Shown: positions 41,156 to 50,019, counted from the stretch's first letter. The stretch is DNA of 64,000 nucleotides from UBA8752 sp002336475 (GCA_943846755.1 OX044365.1:124001-188000); one strand, 5' to 3'. Made by a program: numbers and translations. The notes: a model not told the origin generated them from the letters alone.

Positions 41156-43968
41156 GCCGCTTTGTTTTGGGCGGGTCTTGGACGCTGGCTTTTGCGCCGT
41201 TGTCGCACCGCCATCAGTGCGCCTCCCGTCATGATTAAACAACCCAACCACAGCAGGTTGATTTGAGGGAATACGGTGGCTTGCATGACGATGAAATCTC
41301 TGCGGATAGAGAGGTTCTCCCAGACGACGGTTTCAAACGTGGCTTCGGCGGGACGAAAGCCATCGATGCGCAGCTTGACGCCACGGCTTTCAAGCGTGAC
41401 CATGTCGGGAATAACCAGGCTGTCTCGAACGATGTACAGTGCTGTGAAGTTGGTGTCAGCACCGCCACCAGACAGCCGGAAGTGTGCGGCGACCGCCAGG
41501 TCCTTGTCCAAGAGGCCATACCCGGGCTTTTCTTCGAGGGTGACGGCAGATATGGAGTCCAAGGCCAGCATGGACCTGCCGATGACCAGGCTGTCCCTGC
41601 GCATGAGGTCGTGTTTGCGGCCGTCCATCCAGCCGTTTTCATCGGCTTCTGGTTCTGAGACGCGGCCCCATTTGATGTGGGTGTAGAGGTCTCGGTTCCA
41701 GAAACGTTTGGTGTCGGGTTCAGGGGCATTTCCCATTTGCTCATTGAGCTGAATCCGCGGCTCTAGGGTGAAGGCGAAGGGACCTGGGATTCCGGCAGAC
41801 CAAGGTTTGGATTGGTCTTTTTGTCGCTCATTCGGAATGGGAACAAAAGTCCAATGGTCCTCCAAGTCTTCGGTGAACCGGGGAGAGGCAGTATGGTTCT
41901 CAGTGCACTGAAACAAGAAACCTTCGTTGGAGACAACCTGTCCTTTGGTGTATGATGCCGGTAGGGTTTCGTAATAGTCCACAGCAAACTTGGCATGGAT
42001 GCCATCCCTGCGCCGCTCTTGGTAGCACACATAGTAGGGGCCCAGGGCCACAGTGTCTTCTTGCAGGAGCAGCAAATCTTCATCGTTGGACAACGATTCG
42101 TTGAGCATCTGCAGGTCTCCGAATCGGTTTTGGCTGATGATGTCCTTTTTGGCATTGGACAGCACTGATCCAAAAATCACAAGGGCAAACCCGATGTGGG
42201 CAATGCTCGATCCGGCATGGTCCCATTTGCCTTTGAGTCCTTGGATGATGTAGTCAGCATTTGCAGCGGCAGACCACAGGCAAGCAAAGAGCAAGGCCAC
42301 GCGCGGCGCTTCCCACAGTTCGAAGCCGTAGGTCCATGAAACGATGGCGGTCAGAACTCCTGCCGACAACAGGCTTCTGAGCAGTTTTAGGAAAAGGCCT
42401 TTTCCGCTGTTGCTCTTGTAGCGCAGGTATTGCGTGAATGCGGTGATGCTCACGAACAAGAATGCCAGCGGTATTTGGATGGCGTGGTAGGTGGCGTCGA
42501 AATCTGTACCAGGTGCCAAATCGTGTGCGGCCAATTTGCGAGCGAGGTTGCTTCCGGTGGATTGATACAGCCGGTCAAACCATCCGCTAAAGGGCTCCAA
42601 GAAGTGGTTAAATACAGGCAAGCTGGTTTGAAAGCTGATGTGAACGGCAGAAGCGAACATGAGCATGCCTCCCACAAACATCCAGAATTCTCTGGTCCAA
42701 ATGGGGCTTTCGGTGTCGGTACGGGGAAGGTTTTTGAGGTGTCCCCTCAAAACTGCCAAGGCCATGACCAACAGCAGACCCAACGTGCACAAGGCGGGAT
42801 TGGCCACGGCAATGCCCACGGCCAACGCTGCTTGCAATGCTCCAAATACAACCCGGTCTCTTCCCGGAGGTAAGATCAAGGTGCACAACAGGGCACAGCA
42901 CGCCAACAAGAATCCCAGAAGCTGTGGCAAAATGCCACTGTCCACAAAACTGTGGACAGAGGTGTCGCCTAAGATTCCACTTTTGGTCAGGAATGTGCTG
43001 TAGACCACCAGCAAAAAGCCCAAAGCGATCATCAGGTATGTGGCGGTGACGGCGGTACCCGGTTTGGCCTTGTTGATCAACAGCAGATGCGCACCTGCGA
43101 CCAAAACGAGCCAGGGAACCAGGGAACTGTTCTCGACCGGATCCCAGGCCCAGAATCCACCGAAGCTGAGGGCTTCATAGGCCCAAGCGCCTCCCATCAA
43201 GATTCCTGCCCCGAGAATGGCAACACCAAAAAACGCCCATGGAATGGCCTTTCCCATCCATGTGCGGTGGTCTTGCGTCCAGAGTCCAGACACGGCCAGA
43301 GCAAAGGGCATGAGCGTGCTGGCGAAACCCAAGAACAAAGTGGGAGGATGGATCACCATCCAGTAGTTCTGAAGGAGTGGGTTGAGACCCTGTCCGTCTG
43401 CGAATTGAGGAATAAGGCTCAGGTAGTCGGGATTCAATGTCCAAGGCAACCCATGGTTTTGGGGTGCTTCTCGCAACAAGAGAAAGGGGTCGAGTCCAAA
43501 TTGGAAATCACCAAACCAGAGCCCCAAGAGCATGGAGCTCAATCCGGTGAGCACACCGGCATGGATGGCCATGACAGGGGCCTCGAGTTTGCCGGGTTGG
43601 CGCCTCAAAAAGACCAGGGCCAATACCAACATCCAAAACATCCAGAGCAGAAATCCACCTTCTTGCCCTCCCCAGAAACTGGCCAAGACAAGACCTGGTG
43701 ACATGGCGTCATTGAGGTGCTTCCAGATGTATTCGAATTCATACCTGTGGCAGAAAATCAGGAACAGCATCAATGCAATGGCCGCGAAGAGTCCAGCGGC
43801 TTGGGTTCGGAAGCCCCACCGGCCGAGCTTCAACCAATGGTCTTCGTTGTGGCGAACGGCTTTGGTATAACCGATGGTGGAGGCGATGCCTCCGGCAAAG
43901 GCCAAAGCGAGCAAAAGGCGGCCCAATGAGGCGGCCCAGGTCCATTCTCCGGTGTAGGCGATGTCCAC
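41152..43968 (-). CDS. ccmF: Cytochrome c-type biogenesis protein CcmF
   Basis: 938 residues with about 14-15 transmembrane segments. The haem-handling WWD motif is 'GGFWAWDPVENSSLVPW' (around residues 270-290), flanked by conserved His residues in 'NYWMVIHPPTLFLGF' and 'YSTFLTKSGILGDTSVHSF'. CcmF with CcmH performs haem ligation to apocytochrome c in System I. The protein is longer than E. coli CcmF (about 650 residues) because of an enlarged periplasmic region near residues 620-900 before the last span. It lies directly after ccmE. CcmG and CcmH are not in the window. Confidence 0.93.
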   Translation of the reverse strand: MDIAYTGEWTWAASLGRLLLALAFAGGIASTIGYTKAVRHNEDHWLKLGRWGFRTQAAGLFAAIALMLFLIFCHRYEFEYIWKHLNDAMSPGLVLASFWGGQEGGFLLWMFWMLVLALVFLRRQPGKLEAPVMAIHAGVLTGLSSMLLGLWFGDFQFGLDPFLLLREAPQNHGLPWTLNPDYLSLIPQFADGQGLNPLLQNYWMVIHPPTLFLGFASTLMPFALAVSGLWTQDHRTWMGKAIPWAFFGVAILGAGILMGGAWAYEALSFGGFWAWDPVENSSLVPWLVLVAGAHLLLINKAKPGTAVTATYLMIALGFLLVVYSTFLTKSGILGDTSVHSFVDSGILPQLLGFLLACCALLCTLILPPGRDRVVFGALQAALAVGIAVANPALCTLGLLLVMALAVLRGHLKNLPRTDTESPIWTREFWMFVGGMLMFASAVHISFQTSLPVFNHFLEPFSGWFDRLYQSTGSNLARKLAAHDLAPGTDFDATYHAIQIPLAFLFVSITAFTQYLRYKSNSGKGLFLKLLRSLLSAGVLTAIVSWTYGFELWEAPRVALLFACLWSAAANADYIIQGLKGKWDHAGSSIAHIGFALVIFGSVLSNAKKDIISQNRFGDLQMLNESLSNDEDLLLLQEDTVALGPYYVCYQERRRDGIHAKFAVDYYETLPASYTKGQVVSNEGFLFQCTENHTASPRFTEDLEDHWTFVPIPNERQKDQSKPWSAGIPGPFAFTLEPRIQLNEQMGNAPEPDTKRFWNRDLYTHIKWGRVSEPEADENGWMDGRKHDLMRRDSLVIGRSMLALDSISAVTLEEKPGYGLLDKDLAVAAHFRLSGGGADTNFTALYIVRDSLVIPDMVTLESRGVKLRIDGFRPAEATFETVVWENLSIRRDFIVMQATVFPQINLLWLGCLIMTGGALMAVRQRRKSQRPRPAQNKAA

Positions 43969-43988
43969 GTTGGCGGGTTCTCCGTTGG

Positions 43989-44396
43989 TTAGTTTGCTGC
44001 GGGTGCAGCTTCAGCCAGACTGTGGCTGTCCTCGTTGTACTTACTGGGACACTTCATCAGCATGTCTGTGGCGATGAAGCGCCCTTCCTCAACCTTGCCG
44101 TACAGGTCGATGGACTCACTCTGTTCCAGTCCAGTAGGTTTGGATTCCTTGAGCAGAACTTCTCGGGTCTGGCCGTCTTTGTCGGTCATGTGAAACCGGG
44201 TTTCAGCCACGGCTTCTTCGGGATCGTATTGCACAGGATGTTCCCTGTCTAGGGTCCCTGAGACTTTGAATTCTATTCCGGGCTCTGCAAAGGCGCGTGC
44301 AAAGACAACCGACTCGCTGTTCTGTGTAAAGACACTGAAAAGGGCGCCTAGGAGGACAGCGACAAGCAGGATGACGACGATGTTGAAGCGGCTCAT
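43989..44396 (-). CDS. ccmE: Cytochrome c maturation haem chaperone CcmE, CxxxY type
   Basis: 135 residues. It has an N-terminal membrane anchor (VVILLVAVLLGALFSVF) and a periplasmic OB-fold domain with 'FKVSGTLDREHPVQYD' and 'HMTDKDGQTREVLLKESKPTGL'. CcmE carries haem covalently to the CcmF complex. In E. coli the haem-binding residue is His130 in an HxxxY motif; here the equivalent segment is DMLMKCPSKYNED, so Cys replaces His (CxxxY). The same variant is described in Desulfovibrio and archaeal System I proteins. ATG 44396 is used because the upstream extension is hydrophilic and would precede the anchor. Confidence 0.9.
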   Translation of the reverse strand: MSRFNIVVILLVAVLLGALFSVFTQNSESVVFARAFAEPGIEFKVSGTLDREHPVQYDPEEAVAETRFHMTDKDGQTREVLLKESKPTGLEQSESIDLYGKVEEGRFIATDMLMKCPSKYNEDSHSLAEAAPAAN

Positions 44397-44421
44397 TTTA
44401 TAGATTTCTGTTTCAACGGGA

Positions 44422-44595
44422 TCAGTGGCTGTCAGTGCGGGCCTCTTCTTCAAGCTTACCGAGTCTTCTGTCCATGCGCCACAGAGATAGGGCGAGCCCG
44501 GCGAGGATGATCAGGGCGACGCCCGTGACCACGTGGGCCTTGCCACTTCCAAAGAAGAAGCCTTCAAGGCTGTTCAAAAGGAGGAGTGCATTCAT
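44422..44595 (-). CDS. Small membrane protein, CcmD-like
   Basis: 57 residues: MNALLLLNSLEGFFFGSG, then a single hydrophobic span 'VVTGVALIILAGLALSL', then the charged tail WRMDRRLGKLEEEARTDSH. Position between ccmC and ccmE, a short length, one span and a charged coil-like C-terminus are all as expected for CcmD, which links CcmE to the CcmABC haem-release complex. It begins 12 nt after the ccmC stop and ends 25 nt before ccmE. CcmD families have low sequence identity, so the call rests mainly on context. Confidence 0.75.
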   Translation of the reverse strand: MNALLLLNSLEGFFFGSGKAHVVTGVALIILAGLALSLWRMDRRLGKLEEEARTDSH

Positions 44596-44607
44596 GTCTT
44601 CAAAGGG

Positions 44608-45651
44608 TCAACGCGACAACAGATGGTGGGTGCAGCGGTTCATCCGGAGGCGCAAGGTGTACATCCAATAGCACAGGGCGCCCCATCCGATCACGGCTGG
44701 ATAGAAGACCGCCCTTAAACTGTTGTCGAGATCGTAGCTGTTGAAACCGGGATTCCCGTCTTTGCCGGGGTGGAGGCTCTCCGTGTATCGGGGGAGTACC
44801 ATGAGCAAGATCACCAGCATGACAAATGCGAAGACGTTGTACACGGCGGCAAGCCTGCCAACCCTGTCATCATCGCCCATGGCTGCCCGAAGGATGAGGT
44901 ATCCTGAATACAGAAGGACGGTGACCAGCGCACCATTGAGCTGAGGGTCAGAAACCCACCATGCTCCCCAAGTCCAGCGTGCCCAAAGGGAACCAGTGGC
45001 CAGTCCGAGTAATCCGAAGACAAGGCCTGTTTTGACGGCAGCTTCGGCGCGCATGTCCCACTGAATGCTGTCTGTTCGCAGCTGCGCCAGAGATGCCACA
45101 AATCCGAGTCCCATGATGAAAAACATGGCAAACCACATCGGAACGTGCCACAGCAAATTGCGGATGCTTTCCATAATGTTGGGTTGGTAGGGAAAGCTGA
45201 ACCCCAATTCCGGGGCCTTTGGAAGGGGGGCACCAGCGATGAATGCTGGGGGAACATCTCCTTTTGCGGCTTCTTCAACGAAGCAGGCATTGCCCAGGAA
45301 GAGTGTTCCCGAAGCAGGCGTAAACAGGTATGCGTCCAGTGCCCGGGAAGGCATGGATGGAGGGATGTTGACCGAGATTTTTACGCTGTGCGGCGAGACT
45401 TCCAAAACCTCGGTTTGGATGAGCTGGTCTCCACTGCGCAGCACCACTTCAAAGGCTTCGGGCAGGTCTTCGGTTTCTGCAAAAGGTTGACCTACCGCTG
45501 TGAGGATTACAGACTGCCCGGCAATGGTCAGTTGGGAAGGGGTGGCGGAGACAAGGCCGGGTTGCAACGGGGTTGAAAAACCGCGAACGATGACATAGGC
45601 CAAGAGCAGGATGCTGCCGCCTTTCCAAAACCAATTCCAACCGCCTTTCAT
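44608..45651 (-). CDS. ccmC: Haem handling protein CcmC with inserted periplasmic domain
   Basis: 347 residues. The typical CcmC (about 245 residues) has six spans and a WWD loop. Here the first span (KGGSILLLAYVIVRGF) is followed by a ~125-residue hydrophilic, beta-rich insert with signal-like 'VSATPSQLTIAGQSVIL' and 'FTPASGTLFLGNACF'. The remaining core follows: 'LLWHVPMWFAMFFIMG' with a haem-ligating His, the WWD segment 'ARWTWGAWWVSDPQ' and a second conserved His in ESLHPGKDGN. It overlaps ccmB by four bases (ATGA at 45648-45651). The insert could interact with CcmE or delay haem transfer; that is speculation. Confidence 0.88.
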   Translation of the reverse strand: MKGGWNWFWKGGSILLLAYVIVRGFSTPLQPGLVSATPSQLTIAGQSVILTAVGQPFAETEDLPEAFEVVLRSGDQLIQTEVLEVSPHSVKISVNIPPSMPSRALDAYLFTPASGTLFLGNACFVEEAAKGDVPPAFIAGAPLPKAPELGFSFPYQPNIMESIRNLLWHVPMWFAMFFIMGLGFVASLAQLRTDSIQWDMRAEAAVKTGLVFGLLGLATGSLWARWTWGAWWVSDPQLNGALVTVLLYSGYLILRAAMGDDDRVGRLAAVYNVFAFVMLVILLMVLPRYTESLHPGKDGNPGFNSYDLDNSLRAVFYPAVIGWGALCYWMYTLRLRMNRCTHHLLSR

Positions 45652-46340
45652 GCCCGCCAAATGTAGGGGAAGAGAATACACGCTATGGTGGCGGTACCAG
45701 CGCCCAATGCCCCCAAAAAGAGCGGGTATTCCACCAACATGGTCCAAGGTTCATCGGCCAGAGCACCCCGCGTAAGCCGTGTGGCCAAGATGAGCTGGGG
45801 CAAGAGCAGGGGCAACCCAAGTACTGCGGCCAGCGCACCACTTCCACTGCGCACTTGCGAAGCCACCGCCGATACAAACACCAAGGTGGTCGTCATCGAC
45901 AACCCGCCGAGCCAAGCACCCAACACCAAGAGTCCTGGTTTGCCCGGAGATTCAATGCCTTGGGGCCAACCTAAAAAAAGCAGAAATGCACCCAGCACCA
46001 CTGCTGTCAGGGCTGTCGTGGTCAAAACCGCATGAAACAGCTTGCCCAAAATGAGACCAAGTGGAGAGGCTGTCCATTGCAAATAGCGGCGAACATTGGA
46101 CCGCTCGCGGTCAAACAAACGGCCAATGGCAGTGAAGCCGCTAAAAAGGTGAACCAGCCACAACATCGCGGTCCACGCTGCGGCACCGGTATGTTGGTCA
46201 GAAGCTTGGAATGCCACGTAAACCGATGCGACAGCAAACAAACCGACAGCAGCCAGTTGGTGGCCTTGTCGCCACTCGAGTTGCCATTCAAGCCGGGCTA
46301 CCGTTCCTGCCGTAGTCAGCGTTTGGAAAACGGCCCTCAT
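45648..46340 (-). CDS. ccmB: Haem exporter protein CcmB
   Basis: 230 residues with six predicted transmembrane segments. The opening 'RLEWQLEWRQGHQLAAVGLF', 'FSGFTAIGRLFDRER' and 'ASPLGLILGKLFHAV' are recognisable CcmB features, and the end 'EPWTMLVEYPLFLGALG' is usual. CcmB is the permease of the CcmAB ATPase that releases haem-loaded CcmE from CcmC. No ccmA is adjacent, so the ATPase must be encoded elsewhere. The start shares one base with the exonuclease stop (TAATG at 46338-46342). Confidence 0.9.
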   Translation of the reverse strand: MRAVFQTLTTAGTVARLEWQLEWRQGHQLAAVGLFAVASVYVAFQASDQHTGAAAWTAMLWLVHLFSGFTAIGRLFDRERSNVRRYLQWTASPLGLILGKLFHAVLTTTALTAVVLGAFLLFLGWPQGIESPGKPGLLVLGAWLGGLSMTTTLVFVSAVASQVRSGSGALAAVLGLPLLLPQLILATRLTRGALADEPWTMLVEYPLFLGALGAGTATIACILFPYIWRA

Positions 46341-46897
46341 TACTTTAGCCTGAGGCTCGGGATGTTGGAGGCCACCTTGCAGAACAGCTCGGCCATGTTG
46401 CGGGCATCGTCGATGGCCCGGTGCTCGGTGCCAGACCAATTGATGCCTTCTTCTTCCAATGCCTTTTTCAGCCCCACCTGGTTTTGGGACTTCTTCCATT
46501 TCCCAAAATGCTTCTGGAAGCAAACATGGGCGTCCAGCCAATCCAGTTGCATGTCATGGAGTGCCGCATCTGTAATCAGTTGGCGCTTGTCAAAGTCACC
46601 CCAGCTCATGGGGATCACGTCTGCCTTTCCGACGCCCATCCAGTCTTCGTAGTCCTCCATGACTTCGTCGAATTGGGGAGCGAAGTCAATGTCGGATTGC
46701 CGAATGGAGGTGAGGGAGGTACAAAACTTGCTGATGACAGGGTGGACCAAAGGCCTCACAAAGGCGCAGTACTCAGAGACAATTTCTAGGTCCGCGTTGA
46801 CTTTGACTGCTCCTACCTCTATGATTTCCACCCGCTTTGGACGGCTTGTCCGCCAGCACGTGGCTTCGAGGTCATACAAGATGAATGCCTTCTCCAT
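46340..46897 (-). CDS. DnaQ-like 3'-5' exonuclease (ERI-1/KapD type)
   Basis: 185 residues. DEDD-type nuclease motifs are visible: Exo I 'ILYDLEATCW' (Asp and Glu), Exo II 'ISWGDFDK' (Asp) and Exo III 'HRAIDDARNMAELF' (His and Asp), defining the DEDDh class. 'VEIIEVGAVKV' and 'FCTSLTSIRQSDID' are typical of the ERI-1/KapD/PF00929 group, so the substrate may be RNA or DNA. The start at 46897 follows a TATCTTCG box by six bases. The longer reading to 47020 contains the box. It heads the ccm gene series. Confidence 0.87.
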   Translation of the reverse strand: MEKAFILYDLEATCWRTSRPKRVEIIEVGAVKVNADLEIVSEYCAFVRPLVHPVISKFCTSLTSIRQSDIDFAPQFDEVMEDYEDWMGVGKADVIPMSWGDFDKRQLITDAALHDMQLDWLDAHVCFQKHFGKWKKSQNQVGLKKALEEEGINWSGTEHRAIDDARNMAELFCKVASNIPSLRLK

Positions 46898-46903
46898 GCT
46901 TGG

Positions 46904-46911
46904 CGAAGATA
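46904..46911 (-). promoter_or_regulatory. -7 box TATCTTCG, 6 nt before the exonuclease ATG
   Basis: On the minus strand TATCTTCG is followed by CCAAGC and the ATG at 46897. It would drive the exonuclease-ccmB-ccmC-ccmD-ccmE-ccmF-DUF2520-kdsC series. Confidence 0.55.
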
Positions 46912-46977
46912 GCTTGGACGCAGTGGGCGATGCAGGATGTTGGTCGTTGTTTGGAAGTTGGAGGGCGCCGCTGGGTG

Positions 46978-47592
46978 TCAGCGCTCTTGTGCAGAGGCCC
47001 AGGAACTTCCTGAATGGCATTCCAAACTGTGTTTGTGAATGATGTGCTCGATGGCTGCGTCGCTTCCTGTTGGATCATACTCGCTCTTAAGGTCGTGGCC
47101 AAAGAGGCGGGCGAGTCCTTGCCACATAAAGGCACTCAATCGGCCCTTCAACTCTTGCACAACCCCAAAAGTGGTTTGGTTGGCCTGGCGGTCAATGAGT
47201 CGAATGAGGATCACACCTTCTCGAACTGTCAATCGCCGCAACTCTCCTTCAAACCGAACTTTTAGGGCGTCCTCCCTTGCTTGAATCACGGCTTTTCGCT
47301 CCTTCGCCGATGGGATTCCTTCAAGTTCCATTTCTAGGCTATCCATCGCCAGACCTGCATACGCAGCATAGGGCCACACCTTGATTACCCTCTTTTCCAG
47401 GCGGTTGTAACGCTTTGAACCAGGTGGGGTGCGGTGGCCTGCTGGAATGCTTGGACCGGGCTGAATGACGGCTTCATCCAGATGAACCATGGGGGGCAGA
47501 CTGTCTGTTTGGGCTATGCCGTGCACAGGTGCCAAAGCCACACAGAAGAGGGCGGCTAGGCAGAAAAGGGCACGTATGATTTGCACGGACAT
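46978..47592 (-). CDS. Secreted DUF4294 protein
   Basis: 204 residues from ATG 47592 with a signal peptide (IIRALFCLAALFCVALAPVHGIA-QTD). The body contains 'SKRYNRLEKRVIKVWPYA', a helical 'IPSAKERKAVIQAREDALK' stretch, 'LTVREGVILIRLIDRQ' and 'LFGHDLKSEYDP', the conserved core of DUF4294, a family restricted to Bacteroidota. Function is unknown; it is expected in the periplasm. It lies between accC and the exonuclease gene, 40 nt and 80 nt from each. Confidence 0.8.
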   Translation of the reverse strand: MSVQIIRALFCLAALFCVALAPVHGIAQTDSLPPMVHLDEAVIQPGPSIPAGHRTPPGSKRYNRLEKRVIKVWPYAAYAGLAMDSLEMELEGIPSAKERKAVIQAREDALKVRFEGELRRLTVREGVILIRLIDRQANQTTFGVVQELKGRLSAFMWQGLARLFGHDLKSEYDPTGSDAAIEHIIHKHSLECHSGSSWASAQER

Positions 47593-47632
47593 GGCGCCTT
47601 TTGAACGTAAAACGCGCAAAAAAGTTGCTGTG

Positions 47633-49159
47633 TCATTCTGCGAAACGTCCCCTCCAGGCTTTTCCTGTGCTTGGTTCTGAAGTTGTTCCAGGGTGCTGGC
47701 TATCTGCTGTGTGGTCTGCTGTCTCTAAGACGGCGGTAGCAGCGGACCAATTGAGCGGAGCTTTGCGGGCTTCGTTGTAGGCCGTAAACCTGGCAGCGTC
47801 GAAGTGAGTAGAGACAAATCCAGTGTCGAACTTCCCGGATACGAAAGCGGGGTGGTCGAGCACGAAGCGTCCGAAATCTAGTGTGGTTTCTACCCCTTGG
47901 ATGGTGTACTCGTCGATGGCCCTGCGCAGCCTTTCGATGGCCTGGTTGCGGTCCATGCCATGGGCACAGAGCTTGGAGATCATGGGGTCGTAATAAATCG
48001 AAATGTCATCTCCAGTCTCCACGCCGGCATCCACGCGAATCCCAGGACCTTGTGGCGCAATGTGCGCGGCGAGTTTGCCTGTAGAAGGCAGGAAGCCTGC
48101 AGGCACGTCTTCAGCGTAGACCCTCAGTTCAATGGCATGCCCTTGGATACTGAGCATTTCTTGGGTCAGCCTGAGGACTTCTCCCTGAGCAATTCTGATT
48201 TGCTCTTCTACCAGATCTACCCCGGTGATCATCTCCGTGACGGGGTGTTCCACTTGAAGGCGGGTGTTCATCTCCAGGAAGTAAAAGTTCCGGTTGGCAT
48301 CTACCAGAAACTCAACCGTCCCCGCACCTATGTAACCGCATGCGGCTGCGCAATCCAGCGCACATTGGCCCATTTGCTGACGGAGGGGGCCATCGAGCAG
48401 GGCACTGGGGGCTTCTTCGACAACCTTTTGATGGCGGCGTTGAATGCTGCATTCCCGCTCATACAAGTGCACGCCATTGCCGTGTGCGTCACAGAGCACT
48501 TGAATTTCAATGTGGCGGGGTTCGGTGACGAAACGTTCCAAGAAGACGGCTCCGTTGCCAAATGCGCTGGTCGCCTCACTCATGGCACGCTGTGTTTCGC
48601 TGCGGAGCTGGGCGGGGTCGTGCACCACGCGCATGCCTTTTCCGCCCCCGCCAGCGCTGGCCTTGACCATGACGGGAAATCCGATTTCTGCGGCCAGACG
48701 CTCTGCTTCGTCCAAGTCAGTGATCTCCCCTTCGGAGCCGGGCACCAACGGCACACCCTGCAACGAAACCGCTGCTTTGGCCGAGAGCTTGTCGCCCATA
48801 GTCTGTATGCTGCTGGGACGGGGGCCGATGAATGCGATCCCGGCATCTTCTGTGGCTTGGGCAAAAGCCGCGTTTTCGCTCAAGAAGCCGTACCCAGGAT
48901 GGATGGCATCTGCACCTGTTTTGTGGGCGGCTTCAATGATGCGCTCAGGAATCAAATAAGATTCGGCTGCGGTGGCAGGGCCAATGTGCACGGCTTCGTC
49001 AGCATACCGCGCAAAGGGCATGTCGGCATCGACATCGGAGTAAACAGCAACGCTTTGGAGTCCCATGGCTCGCACGGTTCTCATAATGCGCAACGCAATC
49101 TCGCCGCGGTTGGCGATCAAGACCTTGTGAATGGGACGATGGGATACAGTACTGGGCAT
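47633..49159 (-). CDS. accC: Biotin carboxylase (acetyl-CoA carboxylase type)
   Basis: 508 residues. It carries out ATP-dependent carboxylation of biotin. It has the N-terminal 'KVLIANRGEIALRIMRT', the ATP-grasp glycine loop 'KASAGGGGKGMRVV', 'ERFVTEPRHIEIQVL' and the active-site 'EMNTRLQVEHPVTEMITG'. The last ~45 residues after the core are low in conservation and Pro/Thr/Ser-rich. No accB or carboxyltransferase gene is adjacent, so it may serve acetyl-, propionyl- or pyruvate-directed complexes; accC is the most neutral name. A CATTTTTG box (49167-49174) lies seven bases upstream of the ATG. Confidence 0.9.
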   Translation of the reverse strand: MPSTVSHRPIHKVLIANRGEIALRIMRTVRAMGLQSVAVYSDVDADMPFARYADEAVHIGPATAAESYLIPERIIEAAHKTGADAIHPGYGFLSENAAFAQATEDAGIAFIGPRPSSIQTMGDKLSAKAAVSLQGVPLVPGSEGEITDLDEAERLAAEIGFPVMVKASAGGGGKGMRVVHDPAQLRSETQRAMSEATSAFGNGAVFLERFVTEPRHIEIQVLCDAHGNGVHLYERECSIQRRHQKVVEEAPSALLDGPLRQQMGQCALDCAAACGYIGAGTVEFLVDANRNFYFLEMNTRLQVEHPVTEMITGVDLVEEQIRIAQGEVLRLTQEMLSIQGHAIELRVYAEDVPAGFLPSTGKLAAHIAPQGPGIRVDAGVETGDDISIYYDPMISKLCAHGMDRNQAIERLRRAIDEYTIQGVETTLDFGRFVLDHPAFVSGKFDTGFVSTHFDAARFTAYNEARKAPLNWSAATAVLETADHTADSQHPGTTSEPSTGKAWRGRFAE

Positions 49160-49166
49160 GGCCCCA

Positions 49167-49174
49167 CAAAAATG
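49167..49174 (-). promoter_or_regulatory. -7-like box CATTTTTG, 7 nt before the accC ATG
   Basis: It differs from TAnnTTTG only at the first base and has the same short distance to the start codon as several other genes here. Confidence 0.45.
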
Positions 49175-49180
49175 CGCGAT

Positions 49181-50008
49181 TCAGCGCAAGGGATAGCGCC
49201 TTGCGATCAAAGCTTCAAAAACCCGGTCGGGTAGAACCCGTTTGAGCCGGATGGCCAGCCGCTGAAGGGGGGGAGCCACAGTGACATACAGAGGGGGCTT
49301 CTTTTGGTCCAAGAGTTTGAGCACGGCTCTGCCCATGTCTGCAGGGTCTTTGGCATGGGCTACCTCTGCGTTTACAGCGTCACAGACGGCATCGAAGCCG
49401 GGGTTGACGGCGTGGTTGGGGTGGGCGACCCTGAGCCTGTTGGCGTTGATGGCCGTTTTAAAATCTCCCGGCCTCAGCACGGTCACGCGTACCCCATGAC
49501 GGGCGAGTTCCATGCTCTGTGCTTCCGCGATCAATTCCACAGCGGCTTTGGAGGAACAATAGACCCCGCGGAAGGGCAGTCCGACCACTCCTGCGACACT
49601 GCCTACATGCAGCAAATGCCCCTGAGAGGCGATCAAATGTGGTATGGCCGTTTTGCTTACTGTATGCAGGCCCACCACGTTGGTGCGGTACACGGTCAGC
49701 AATTCATCTTCCGTGGTGTCGCCCATGGCGCCCATCATGCCTATTCCCGCATTGTTGATCACGGCATCGATGCGCCCCTCTTCCGATACGATGGTAGATA
49801 TGGCGGCATCTACTGTAGCGGGTTGGGTCACATCGAGGGCGATGCTCCCTGGTTTTCCAGGGAGGGGGAGGCTGGTTTCGGAGCTGCGTCCTGTGCCCCA
49901 AACGCGGTGTCCTGCTTCGGCAAGAACGCTTGCGATGGATGAGCCAATCCCGGTGGTGGCACCGGTGACAAGAACGACTTTGGCTTGTCGGTGGAAGTCG
50001 GTTCGCAT
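49181..50008 (-). CDS. Short-chain dehydrogenase/reductase
   Basis: 275 residues. It has TGATTGIGSSIASVL for NAD(P) binding, NNAGIGMMG, the catalytic Ser in LLHVGSVAGVVG and YCSSKAA as YxxxK. The C-terminal region 'AIRLKRVLPDRVFEALIARRY' resembles the short membrane-associated tail of SDRs acting on lipids or retinol-like substrates. The ATG at 50008 begins a few bases after the U run that ends the SRP RNA, so transcription may depend on read-through. The longer reading to 50335 covers the RNA gene and is rejected. Substrate unknown. Confidence 0.85.
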   Translation of the reverse strand: MRTDFHRQAKVVLVTGATTGIGSSIASVLAEAGHRVWGTGRSSETSLPLPGKPGSIALDVTQPATVDAAISTIVSEEGRIDAVINNAGIGMMGAMGDTTEDELLTVYRTNVVGLHTVSKTAIPHLIASQGHLLHVGSVAGVVGLPFRGVYCSSKAAVELIAEAQSMELARHGVRVTVLRPGDFKTAINANRLRVAHPNHAVNPGFDAVCDAVNAEVAHAKDPADMGRAVLKLLDQKKPPLYVTVAPPLQRLAIRLKRVLPDRVFEALIARRYPLR

Positions 50009-50019
50009 GGGAAAAAAGA

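Noticed and set aside
47897..49234. 445-codon open frame on the plus strand
   Set aside because: It is the antisense shadow of accC, with no recognisable domain and biased composition; accC on the other strand has complete catalytic motifs.
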